Origin: Calditrichota bacterium
GTDB taxonomy: Bacteria > Electryoneota > B3-LCP
DNA: 43,299 nucleotides
Assembly (NCBI GenBank): GCA_020051775.1
Contig: JAGVQJ010000165.1
Location: forward strand, 1-43,299
Direction of reading: 5' to 3'
Positions within the stretch are counted from its first letter, which is position 1, and each line of letters begins with the position of its first letter. The position numbers were made by a program, and so were the translations under genes. A model generated the notes under the pieces. It was not told where the DNA came from and did not search any database. It saw nothing but the letters and a program-made list of their open reading frames with translations. Shown here piece after piece: positions 8,818 to 16,217 of this stretch.

Positions 8818-8856
8818 AGGACGGGGCTGAAGATTATCAAAGCCCCCTGATGGGGG
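8807..8856 (+). other. Overlapping alternative stem-loops between the GtrA gene and hypC
   Basis: Three mutually exclusive pairings overlap: CCCCG (8807-8811) with CGGGG (8822-8826); GGGGCT (8823-8828) with AGCCCC (8841-8846); and CCCCC (8843-8847) with GGGGG (8852-8856). There is no T tract. They may terminate or punctuate the GtrA transcript or act as a leader for hypC. The rest of the 158-base gap contains only short TTGTCATTT-like direct repeats just before hypC. Confidence 0.4.
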
Positions 8857-8975
8857 GTTCTGCGGCGGGGTTACCCGCTATTTCGTTTCTTTGGTCTGAT
8901 AAGGCACTCGAATAGCTCAAGCTGTGAATCGCTTTTATTGTCATTTGTCATTTCCCATTTGTCATCGAGGAGATC

Positions 8976-9200
8976 ATGTGTCTGGCAGTACCCATGAAGT
9001 TGATTAAAATCGAGGGGTCACAAGGGGTTGTTGAGTTGGAGGGAGTCAATCGCACCATTGGACTTGACCTATTGGAGAATCCGCAGGTCGGGGATTACGT
9101 AATTGTCCACGCCGGATATGCCATCGAGACCTTGGACCAGGACGAAGCCGAAAAGACCATTGCGTTATTCCGCCAGTTGGGCGCCGAGGGATTGGAATGA
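8976..9200 (+). CDS. hypC: Hydrogenase assembly chaperone HypC
   Basis: HypC/HupF is a small chaperone. With HypD it carries the iron that becomes the Fe(CN)2CO centre and delivers it to the [NiFe]-hydrogenase large subunit. This 74-residue protein starts MCLAVPMKL, with the essential Cys2 at the extreme N-terminus. It continues with an OB-fold pattern (VGDYVIVHAGYAIETLDQDEAEKT) that fits the family exactly. A GAGGAG ribosome site precedes the ATG. Its stop overlaps the hypD start (ATGA), so the two are translationally coupled as partners usually are. No HypA, B, E, F or hydrogenase subunit is in the window. Confidence 0.96.
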   Translation: MCLAVPMKLIKIEGSQGVVELEGVNRTIGLDLLENPQVGDYVIVHAGYAIETLDQDEAEKTIALFRQLGAEGLE

Positions 9201-10300
9201 TCTATCTGCATGAATTCCGCAATCGCCGGGCCGCGCGGGTCCTGTTGGATCGAATTGCGGATACCGTACAGGATCGCCCGGTGCGTTTCATGGAAGTATG
9301 TGGCGGACACACCATGGCCATCTGGCGCTACGGCCTGCCCGAGTTATTAGGGAAAAATGTCACTCTTCTTTCTGGTCCTGGATGTCCCGTTTGTGTCACT
9401 CCTAACTCCTTCCTGGATCGGGCTATTGCCCTCTCCCGCCGGCCTGATGTTACCATAGTCACCTTCGGCGATTTGATGCGAGTTCCCGGTTCCTCATCGG
9501 ATTTGCAGACAGAACGCGCTCGCGGAAGCGACATTCGCCCCGTATATTCTTCCATAGACGCCTTGGAGGTGGCGTGCCGGTACTCGGATCGAATAGTGAT
9601 ATTTCTTGGCGTTGGGTTCGAGACGACCGCGCCAACCATCGCTGCCACGATTAATAATGCCCAAACTGAAGGGTTAAAGAATTTCCGTATACTCTCGGCA
9701 TTGAAAACGATGCCACAAGCGCTGCGCGCCTTGGTTGCGGGTGGCGAAATCGCCCTTGATGGATTAATCCTGCCGGGACACGTCAGCGCCATTACAGGTA
9801 GTTCCGTGTTCGACTTTCTATCGCTTGATTTCGGTCTGCCGTGCGTAGTTTCCGGTTTTGAACCTCTAGATCTGTTGCAAAGTATCCTTATGTTGGGGCA
9901 GCAAGTGTCTCAGGCGAGAGCCCAAGTCGAGATTCAATACAGTCGCACCTCCAAAATGGAAGGCAACTTACGCGCGCGCCAGATCATGGATCAGGTCTTT
10001 GCGCCAGCCGATGCCGAATGGCGAGGGCTGGGTGTGATCCCTGGCAGCGGTTTATCCTTGCGGCCGGAGTACGCTGCTTTCGACGCCTTTTCCATTCCCG
10101 TAAAGATCGAGCCCACACGTGAAAATCCTGGCTGCCGTTGCGGTGAGGTGATTCGCGGCGCCATCCGTCCGGAAGATTGCCGCTTATTCGGGCAAACTTG
10201 CAAACCGGAACATCCAATCGGCGCATGTATGGTTTCGGAAGAGGGATCCTGCGCCGCGCATTATAAATATCGCACTGTTGATCATGAGATTAAGTCATAA
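9197..10300 (+). CDS. hypD: Hydrogenase formation protein HypD
   Basis: HypD is the [4Fe-4S] scaffold protein on which the Fe(CN)2CO group of [NiFe]-hydrogenases is assembled together with HypC. The 367-residue protein is full length. It contains EVCGGHTMAIWRYG, LLSGPGCPVCVT with its redox CxxC, FGDLMRVPGS and GVGFETTAPT. The C-terminal cysteine set (CRCGEVIRG, CRLFGQTC, IGACMVSEEGSC) binds the cluster. Every family cysteine I can check is present, so it should be functional. It is coupled to hypC upstream. Its last bases overlap the start of the ABC transporter gene by about 17 bases. The absence of hypE and other maturation genes next door is unusual. Confidence 0.97.
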   Translation: MIYLHEFRNRRAARVLLDRIADTVQDRPVRFMEVCGGHTMAIWRYGLPELLGKNVTLLSGPGCPVCVTPNSFLDRAIALSRRPDVTIVTFGDLMRVPGSSSDLQTERARGSDIRPVYSSIDALEVACRYSDRIVIFLGVGFETTAPTIAATINNAQTEGLKNFRILSALKTMPQALRALVAGGEIALDGLILPGHVSAITGSSVFDFLSLDFGLPCVVSGFEPLDLLQSILMLGQQVSQARAQVEIQYSRTSKMEGNLRARQIMDQVFAPADAEWRGLGVIPGSGLSLRPEYAAFDAFSIPVKIEPTRENPGCRCGEVIRGAIRPEDCRLFGQTCKPEHPIGACMVSEEGSCAAHYKYRTVDHEIKS

Positions 10301-12116
10301 TCGGGTTGGAAGGTCACGCGGCATAGGCGATACCGACGCTCAACAAGCCCCGCGCTCCTGGGGTTTTGCCAAAACCTTTCGGCTCATCCTTCCCTGGTTG
10401 AAGCCCTATCGCCGGCAGTTTATTTGGGGTATCATCACTATCATCTTCGCTGACGCGATCGGAGTAATCGGCCCCTGGGTACTGAAACTGGGTATCGAAG
10501 ATTTACAAGCAGGTGTTACTTCCAGCAAAATATACTACTATTCCTCCTTGATCGTCCTGATCGCGCTGATCGCAGGTGTTTTCAGTTTTCTGATGAGACG
10601 CATTATTGTCACGATTTCACGTAATATCGAGTACGATATTCACGTTCAGTACTTTCAGCACCTACAAAAACTTTCGCCCTCCTTTTACGACCGCCAACAG
10701 ACCGGCGACCTGATGACGCGGGCTACTTCCGATGTGGAAGCAGTGCGCATGATTGTCGGTCCCGCCATCATGTATTCTGTAGATACGATTCTCACCGCTC
10801 TATTCGTGGTGACGCTAATGTTTGTTCTTTCGATACCCCTAACCCTCGCCGTGTTGGCGATGGCGCCTGTGCTGTCGTTGTTGATTTACATTCTGGCTAA
10901 GAAAATACATACCTATTCGCTCGAATCACAGGATAGATATAGCGACTTGAACAGCATGGTTCAAGAGCATCTCTCGGGCATCCGGGTGGTGCGCGCCTAC
11001 AATCAGGAGAAGCCGGAGCGCAAGCTGTTTAAGGCTTTAAATCGAGAGTACATGGACGCCTCCATGGAACTGACCAAGTTGCAGGCTATGCTAACGCCTT
11101 TTTTCTATTCCGTCTTCGGAGTAGGCTTGGCTATCGTTCTCTACATGGGCGGCAAATCCATCATCGCCGGCTCTATGAGTTTGGGTAGTTTTGTGGCATT
11201 CAGCGCCTATCTCGCTGGCCTGGCGTGGCCGGTGATGGCAGTGGGTTGGGTGGTTAATTTGTACCAACGCGGCGCGGCTTCCCTGCAACGGATTTACAAG
11301 ATTCTGGACACTCAACCCGACATCGTGGATCGCAGTGTCAACCACCTCCAAAAATTATCCGGTTCGATTAATTTCAAAGAAGTTTATTTTGTCTACCCCG
11401 GCGCTGAAACTCCAGCTTTGGAAGGAATTGATCTGGACATTCCGACGGGAACATCATTGGGCATTGTGGGACCAGTGGGTTCTGGTAAAACCAGTCTGGT
11501 AAGTCTGATTCCGCACTTATATGAAATCACTTCGGGTAGCCTCACCATAGATGGAGTGAATCTGTCTGACCTCCCCCTGGAAATCTTGCGCCGGGACGTA
11601 GCGTTAGCGCCGCAGGAGAGCTTCCTATTCAGTGATCGGCTGGAAAACAACATCATGTTCGCCCATCCCAATCTAAACGGTGAGCGCCTGCGCGAAGTGG
11701 CAGACGTTGCCAACTTGACCGGAGATGTGGAAGGATTTCCAGATGGCTTTCGCACTTGGGTGGGTGAAAGGGGCATCACTCTTTCCGGCGGACAAAAACA
11801 ACGCACCAGCCTGGCTCGCGCCCTGGCTGCCGATCCACGCATTCTAATCCTGGATGACTGTTTTTCCGCCGTGGACACCCGCAGCGAAGCTGAAATTCTA
11901 CGAAAAATCAAACCATTGCTGAAAAACCGCACAACCATCATCATCGCGCACCGGATCTCAACCTTGCAGTGGGCGGATCAGATCATTGTCTTAAAAGAAG
12001 GAAAAATCACTGAACGCGGGACGCACCAGACGTTGCTGGAGGCTGGAGGGTGGTACACAACCATGTACCACCGACAGTTGCTGGAAGCGAGTTTGGGGGA
12101 TGAAGTTCACAAATGA
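10284..12116 (+). CDS. MsbA-like ABC transporter, fused permease and ATPase
   Basis: An ABC half-transporter of the exporter type, working as a homodimer in the inner membrane to flip or export lipids, drugs or peptides. The six-helix membrane domain spans roughly residues 30-325. The nucleotide-binding domain has Walker A GPVGSGKTS, Q-loop APQESFLFS, signature LSGGQKQR, Walker B ILILDDCFSAVD and the H-loop IIAHR. All catalytic residues are intact. I use ATG 10284; a TTG six bases upstream is also open. The start lies inside the end of hypD in another frame, so the genes are probably co-transcribed, although no functional link to hydrogenase maturation is known. The first 35 residues are poorly conserved, so the true start could be later. 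Confidence 0.9.
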   Translation: MRLSHNRVGRSRGIGDTDAQQAPRSWGFAKTFRLILPWLKPYRRQFIWGIITIIFADAIGVIGPWVLKLGIEDLQAGVTSSKIYYYSSLIVLIALIAGVFSFLMRRIIVTISRNIEYDIHVQYFQHLQKLSPSFYDRQQTGDLMTRATSDVEAVRMIVGPAIMYSVDTILTALFVVTLMFVLSIPLTLAVLAMAPVLSLLIYILAKKIHTYSLESQDRYSDLNSMVQEHLSGIRVVRAYNQEKPERKLFKALNREYMDASMELTKLQAMLTPFFYSVFGVGLAIVLYMGGKSIIAGSMSLGSFVAFSAYLAGLAWPVMAVGWVVNLYQRGAASLQRIYKILDTQPDIVDRSVNHLQKLSGSINFKEVYFVYPGAETPALEGIDLDIPTGTSLGIVGPVGSGKTSLVSLIPHLYEITSGSLTIDGVNLSDLPLEILRRDVALAPQESFLFSDRLENNIMFAHPNLNGERLREVADVANLTGDVEGFPDGFRTWVGERGITLSGGQKQRTSLARALAADPRILILDDCFSAVDTRSEAEILRKIKPLLKNRTTIIIAHRISTLQWADQIIVLKEGKITERGTHQTLLEAGGWYTTMYHRQLLEASLGDEVHK

Positions 12117-12141
12117 CCCGGTCCTATTGATCATAAACCAT

Positions 12142-12170
12142 AAAAATCCGCCTGTTTAGGGCGGATTTTT
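12142..12170. terminator. Bidirectional rho-independent terminator
   Basis: AAAAATCCGCC (12142-12152) pairs perfectly with GGCGGATTTTT (12160-12170) around a seven-base loop. It has an A run on one side and a T run on the other. It lies between the convergent ABC transporter and tonB-type genes and should end transcription from both sides. Confidence 0.9.
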
Positions 12171-12194
12171 AATTTGAAGCGTAAAAAAGGGGGG

Positions 12195-12611
12195 TTAACG
12201 CGCCTTGAACTGAACCACCTGCGCCACCCAAATACCCACAGGTTTGCCATTATGTTGGGCCGGGGTAAAACGCATGCGCTTGATGGTTTCTACGGCGGCG
12301 TCTTCCAAACCCATATCGGTGGGCGTAGCCTTTAATGAGTGTATTTGACGTGGAAACCCTTTTTTATCCACGAAGTACTGAACCGTCACTTTGCCCTGGA
12401 AATCAGGAGTGGTCACTCTTTCCGGCCAAACCTGTAATACGTCGTTAATCTGGCGCGGTGCGGTGTCAAAATAGGTGAAAGTGTCCGGTGGTGGTATTTT
12501 TTCTTCCACTGGTGGTAAACTGTCGCTGGTGGAAGCTTGATTCTGCGCGATAGCCCCTGAAGTTAATGCCGCCGAAAAGACAATAGCTAGAGTCAACAGC
12601 CATGATTTCAT
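12195..12611 (-). CDS. Periplasmic TonB C-terminal-domain protein
   Basis: A 138-residue protein consisting of a cleavable signal peptide (to AIAQ) plus one TonB C-terminal domain. The domain shows the family core: KVTVQYFVDKKGFPRQI, AAVETIKRMRFTPAQHNGKPV and GIWVAQVVQF. In TonB this domain contacts the TonB box of outer-membrane receptors. Unlike the two upstream paralogues it lacks the N-terminal cytoplasmic segment and membrane anchor that couple TonB to ExbB/ExbD. It may therefore be a soluble accessory or decoy rather than an energy transducer. It is last in the leftward cluster, 17 bases after the previous stop, and faces the bidirectional terminator. Confidence 0.85.
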   Translation of the reverse strand: MKSWLLTLAIVFSAALTSGAIAQNQASTSDSLPPVEEKIPPPDTFTYFDTAPRQINDVLQVWPERVTTPDFQGKVTVQYFVDKKGFPRQIHSLKATPTDMGLEDAAVETIKRMRFTPAQHNGKPVGIWVAQVVQFKAR

Positions 12612-12628
12612 AAATACTCCTACGATAA

Positions 12629-13378
12629 TTATTCAATTTTAAACACAATCACCTGCCCCACCCAGACACCGACTGGTTGTTCATTTTGCAGAGCGGGCGT
12701 GAATTTCCATTGCTTAATAGCTTTAATGGTTTCTTCCTCAAAGCCCAGACCTTCAGGGGAAGCTTTCAAAATGGCTACTTCCCGGACCTCCCCCCTCTTA
12801 TCTACGTAAAATTTTGTCCAAACTTTGCCCGGAACAGCAGCACTTCTTGCCATCGAGGGGTATTCCGGTTGAACTGACTTGATCAGTCGAGGCGCTTGCT
12901 CATAAGGCGTGAAGGTACTTGGAGGTGGGACGGGATCATCCACCGGTAGGGGTTCGGTGATGACCAATTGGCCATTGCCAAGGCCGATCAATACGGAATC
13001 CAATTGATGGTTAAGAATTTGCCGTAGTTCATTTTGGTCGGGCACAACCGGCTCCTCGCGCTCGATTTCGAGGGGAGTCGGCTTGGGAATGATGGCCACC
13101 GGCGGTAGTTCAGGTAGAGCGATCTTCTCGAACGGTTTACCTGGTATATCGCTGATGGAGGGCGGGGGTAACAGGATGATATCGAAACTCATCGGTTGCG
13201 CCGCCGGGATGGTGTCGTGATCCAACAGGCGGGTAGCGATCTGATAGGTGGCTAAGAGCATGACGTGGACGGCGACGGAAATTCCCAGGCCTAAGCTGAG
13301 ATATCTGCTTGAGTACCGGCGGAGGTCCAATCCACCTAACGACGCAGTGTTGTTCTGGCGCACGGTTAATGCTGACAT
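12629..13378 (-). CDS. TonB-family energy transducer (second copy)
   Basis: A 249-residue TonB-like protein. After a cytoplasmic N-terminus it has the membrane anchor YLSLGLGISVAVHVMLLATY, then a Pro-rich periplasmic spacer (IPKPTPLEIEREEPVVP). The C-terminal domain carries KVWTKFYVDKRGEVREV, IKAIKQWKFTPALQNEQPV and GVWVGQVIVF. The His in the anchor (SVAVHVML) corresponds to the conserved His of TonB that is needed for coupling to ExbB/ExbD. The start at 13378 has an AAGGAGG ribosome site; an upstream ATG 36 bases earlier is less likely. A terminator separates it from the first TonB gene, so it likely has its own promoter in the 270-base gap. Confidence 0.9.
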   Translation of the reverse strand: MSALTVRQNNTASLGGLDLRRYSSRYLSLGLGISVAVHVMLLATYQIATRLLDHDTIPAAQPMSFDIILLPPPSISDIPGKPFEKIALPELPPVAIIPKPTPLEIEREEPVVPDQNELRQILNHQLDSVLIGLGNGQLVITEPLPVDDPVPPPSTFTPYEQAPRLIKSVQPEYPSMARSAAVPGKVWTKFYVDKRGEVREVAILKASPEGLGFEEETIKAIKQWKFTPALQNEQPVGVWVGQVIVFKIE

Positions 13379-13462
13379 GGCTCCCTCCTTTGATTGGTTT
13401 AGGTTCCGCCACATATAATATAGCTCAAGATCTTACCCCAAATCCAGTGCAATTTTTTGCAT

Positions 13463-13512
13463 AAAAAGTAAAAACGCCGTTCAATCCCCGGATTCTGGTT
13501 CATGAACGGCGT
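13463..13512 (-). terminator. Terminator of the TPR-ExbB-ExbD-ExbD-TonB unit
   Basis: Read leftward, ACGCCGTTC (13512-13504) pairs with GAACGGCGT (13482-13474) and is followed by TTTTACTTTTT. It ends the operon closing with the TonB gene at 13649. The same 270-base gap holds two more perfect hairpins, ATCCGTC/GACGGAT (13576-13593) and GGGGTC/GACCCC (13595-13611), whose role is unclear. Confidence 0.75.
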
Positions 13513-13648
13513 ATTTCATGTCTGTGCCTTTCGGCTAAGCGATCCCGGGTATGGTCAAAAGTCCTTGCCGGAATGATCCGTCAGCGGACGGATTGGGGTC
13601 AGGACGACCCCGACTACTGTCTTCGGTGCTTTGTTCTCGGTGCTCGGT

Positions 13649-14407
13649 TTACTGCACTTTAAAGGTGATGACCTGAGCTACCCATACACCCACCGGGTTT
13701 TCGCGTTGTAAGGCGGGAGTGAACTTCCACTGCAGCACGGCTTCCACAGCGGCTTCCTCAAACCCCAGACCGGCGGGATTGGCTTTGACCGCTTGAGCTT
13801 TTTTAACGTCGCCGCTTTTATCCACGTAGAACTGCACTGTGACCTTCCCACCGACCCCTGCGGTTTGGGCCATGGAGGGGAATTTGGGATCAATTTTCTT
13901 GATCAAGGCGGGAGCCTTCTCATACGGTGTGAATACGCCGGGGTCCGGGATCGCATCCTCCATTGGGATGGCTTCAGCAATTTGCAAATCTTCTCCCCCT
14001 CCGGCCAAACCTAGCAGTGAATCGGAAGTGGCATCCAGGTTTTGTGCTAATTGTTCCTGGGTCTGGATGACAGGTTCTTCCGGAGCAATCTCTTCCGCCA
14101 CCGGTTTGGGGATAGCGGCAGCCGGAGGCGCCAGCTTGGGCTGCGCGATCTTTAAGGAGGGCGCCGTGTCCTCGCCAGACAGCGAAGGCGGCGGGCCCAG
14201 ATTCGAAGGATCCAGGTAGATCACTCGGGTGGGGGGCGGAATGCCTTGGCTGGCGATATACACACCGATATGATAACCGGCTATGACCAGGAGGTGAAAA
14301 CCGATAGAGATCATCAGACCCACGGTCATATACTTCTGTAAAAACCGCCGAATATCGAATCCGCCCAGATGCCCTTCATTGGGCATTTGAAACGCAACTG
14401 TGGACAT
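13649..14407 (-). CDS. TonB-family energy transducer (first copy)
   Basis: A 252-residue TonB-like protein that transmits proton-motive force from ExbB/ExbD to outer-membrane transporters. It has a membrane anchor at about residues 28-52 (VGLMISIGFHLLVIAGYHIG, again with a central His). A Pro/Glu-rich spacer (IPKPVAEEIAPEEPV) follows, then the C-terminal domain with KVTVQFYVDKSGDVKKA, EAVLQWKFTPALQRENPV and GVWVAQVITF. An AGAGGAAT ribosome site fixes the start. It follows two ExbD genes by 20 bases and is the natural TonB of that set. The same FD/LRRF/Y N-terminal segment (GGFDIRRF here, GGLDLRRY in the second copy) shows that the two anchored TonBs are recent paralogues. Confidence 0.92.
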   Translation of the reverse strand: MSTVAFQMPNEGHLGGFDIRRFLQKYMTVGLMISIGFHLLVIAGYHIGVYIASQGIPPPTRVIYLDPSNLGPPPSLSGEDTAPSLKIAQPKLAPPAAAIPKPVAEEIAPEEPVIQTQEQLAQNLDATSDSLLGLAGGGEDLQIAEAIPMEDAIPDPGVFTPYEKAPALIKKIDPKFPSMAQTAGVGGKVTVQFYVDKSGDVKKAQAVKANPAGLGFEEAAVEAVLQWKFTPALQRENPVGVWVAQVITFKVQ

Positions 14408-14427
14408 GGTAATTCCTCTTTAAGGGC

Positions 14428-14946
14428 TTATAAGCCTCTGACGTATCTACCGGTCAGCGCCAACAGCGAATCATCTACTGCGTCGAATTTCAGGATTGAG
14501 AAACGCGTGGTTTTGGCAACGTTGAATTCATCAAGCAGGTTGACCATGTTGGAATATTTAGCCTTGCGGTGAATTTTGGCCACAATGGTTAATTTGTCGC
14601 CGACAACGTTTTTTCTCTCGTTTAATTTACCCCGTAATTCGCTCCAGGACATCGGCTGGGGATTTTCCATGCCGATATTGAAATAGAGTGAATCCACCGG
14701 GTCTACACGAAAGTAGAGAAGCGTTTTTTCATTCACATCAACTTCGGTCGGATTTTCTGATTCCGGCGGTAAATTGATCTCCATGGCCTGTGGCAAACGA
14801 AACACGGTGGTCACCATGAAGAAGATGAGTAGCAAGAAGGCCACATCCACCATTGGCGTCATGTCAATGCGGATAGCCATGCGTTTCATTTTAAATTTGC
14901 CGCCCTTGCCGTGCGATGACCCGGACGGGGTATCTACAGCGCCCAT
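14428..14946 (-). CDS. ExbD/TolR-family proton-channel subunit (second)
   Basis: A 172-residue single-span protein. Its membrane helix contains IDMTPMVDVAFLLLIFFMV, with the conserved Asp of the ExbD/TolR/MotB family that carries protons. A periplasmic domain of about 120 residues follows. It works with ExbB in the inner membrane to energise TonB. A GAAGGAG site precedes the ATG, two bases after the previous gene's stop. Compared with its neighbour it has a longer basic N-terminus (KGGKFKMKRMAIR). The periplasmic domain ends in FNVAKTTRFSILKFDAVDDS. Tandem different ExbD genes usually form heteromeric channels. Confidence 0.93.
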   Translation of the reverse strand: MGAVDTPSGSSHGKGGKFKMKRMAIRIDMTPMVDVAFLLLIFFMVTTVFRLPQAMEINLPPESENPTEVDVNEKTLLYFRVDPVDSLYFNIGMENPQPMSWSELRGKLNERKNVVGDKLTIVAKIHRKAKYSNMVNLLDEFNVAKTTRFSILKFDAVDDSLLALTGRYVRGL

Positions 14947-14947
14947 A

Positions 14948-15421
14948 TTACTCCTTCTCCAGTTCGGTGACCATGTTGAAGCGGTTCATGTTGATCTTCT
15001 GCAGGACCCCCATGACGTCTTCCACAAAGCCGTATTGCGCATTCTTGTCCGCCTTGAGGATGAGACGAATTTTCAGATTGGACATGCGCGCTTTTTTGAT
15101 ATTATCCGCCAAGTCGGCGGGTTGATATTCTACGGGCCGGAGCATACGCTGTTCATTGGGGACCATAAATCCGTACTGGGCATCCAGTCCTGGAGCGCCC
15201 AGACTCAGGGTGATCTTGTTGTTCTGATCCACCGAGATGAGCAGAATGTCAGACTCGGGTAATTTTAAGTTGGAATGCGAGCTGGGTAAATTGATGGGCA
15301 CGCTTTCCGGTGGTTTGAACTGCGTGGTGGACATGAAGAAAATCAGCAGCAGGAAGGCCACGTCCACCATGGGCGTCATGTCAATTTTGACTCCCATGCG
15401 TTTGACTACGGGGCGTCCCAT
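14948..15421 (-). CDS. ExbD/TolR-family proton-channel subunit (first)
   Basis: A 157-residue ExbD-type protein with the membrane segment IDMTPMVDVAFLLLIFFMST, including the conserved proton-carrying Asp. Its periplasmic domain contains VDQNNKITLSL and IRLILKADKNAQYGFVEDVM, the usual ExbD core. It lies three bases after the ExbB stop, so stoichiometric coupling with ExbB is likely. Its sequence differs clearly from the following ExbD in the periplasmic half, so the pair is not a recent exact duplication. Confidence 0.94.
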   Translation of the reverse strand: MGRPVVKRMGVKIDMTPMVDVAFLLLIFFMSTTQFKPPESVPINLPSSHSNLKLPESDILLISVDQNNKITLSLGAPGLDAQYGFMVPNEQRMLRPVEYQPADLADNIKKARMSNLKIRLILKADKNAQYGFVEDVMGVLQKINMNRFNMVTELEKE

Positions 15422-15424
15422 GAT

Positions 15425-16141
15425 TTACTTCGCCTCCTTCTCCTTGATGATTTCCATGAACATGTAAGCGCCTTCGTCCACTGAGTAGTTAAAGCTGTCT
15501 ACGCGATTGACGAAGATATTGTAGGCGATGATGCCTGTAATGGCGGCGAACAAACCACCGGCGGTGTTGATCAAGGCTTCGGAAATACCAGTGGCTAATT
15601 GCACGGCATCCGGAGCGCCCTGGTGGGCCATGGCGGCAAAGGAGCGGATCATGCCGATCACCGTTCCCAACAGACCGATCATGGTCGAGATCGAGGCGAT
15701 AGTGGATAGGGCAAAGAGGTTTCTTTCCAGGAAGGGTACTTCCAGGAGCCTGGCCTCTTCGATGGAGCGCTGGGTTTCAGCCAGTCGCTTTTCACCCGTC
15801 AGATTCATTTTCTTACCGCGCATGTAGGCCTCCAGGCCGGCCTTTAAAACGGCGGCGGCGGAACCGCGCTGTTTTTCGCAAATGGCCAGAGCCTCGTCCA
15901 GCTTGTCTTCCTTGACTGCCATGATGAAGCTGCGGTAAAAATTAGGAATGGGCGCGTGTCCGCGGGCCTTTTGCAGAGTCAGGATTCTTTCGACGATGTA
16001 CGTTAACAGCATGATGGTGATGGTGATGAGTGCTACGACCAGCGGGCCGCCGTCCGTGATGAACTTCGGTAGAAACATGAAGACGATATAAGCGATCACG
16101 AACGCAACCACCAGCAGGATGAGTGTAAAGAAGCGTTTCAT
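15425..16141 (-). CDS. MotA/TolQ/ExbB proton-channel protein
   Basis: A 238-residue ExbB-like protein that forms the proton channel core in the inner membrane. It has an N-terminal helix pair (about residues 5-55), a cytoplasmic loop with EALAICEKQRGSAAAVLKAG, and the conserved final two helices. These contain LSTIASISTMIGLLGTVIGMI and AINTAGG-type residues (ALINTAGGLFAAITGIIAYN). The Thr and Glu/Gly positions of the family are present. A GAGGG ribosome site precedes it. It follows the TPR gene by 76 bases, a gap with a small CCCGG/CCGGG hairpin that may lower read-through. Confidence 0.94.
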   Translation of the reverse strand: MKRFFTLILLVVAFVIAYIVFMFLPKFITDGGPLVVALITITIMLLTYIVERILTLQKARGHAPIPNFYRSFIMAVKEDKLDEALAICEKQRGSAAAVLKAGLEAYMRGKKMNLTGEKRLAETQRSIEEARLLEVPFLERNLFALSTIASISTMIGLLGTVIGMIRSFAAMAHQGAPDAVQLATGISEALINTAGGLFAAITGIIAYNIFVNRVDSFNYSVDEGAYMFMEIIKEKEAK

Positions 16142-16217
16142 TGTACCCTCTTTTTGTGCATCTTGTCCCGGGGTTTCACCGGGTTATCTATTTTGGATTA
16201 TTTATTTTTCGCGATGA

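Noticed and set aside
8938-8966. Short TTGTCATTT direct repeats considered as a CRISPR-like or iteron array
   Set aside because: There are only three imperfect units with no regular spacers and no replication or Cas gene nearby.
11393-11944. A 183-codon open frame on the minus strand
   Set aside because: It lies opposite the ATPase domain of the ABC transporter and reads as an Arg/Ser-rich shadow.
14774-15262. A 162-codon open frame on the plus strand
   Set aside because: It runs opposite the two ExbD genes, which have full family motifs.
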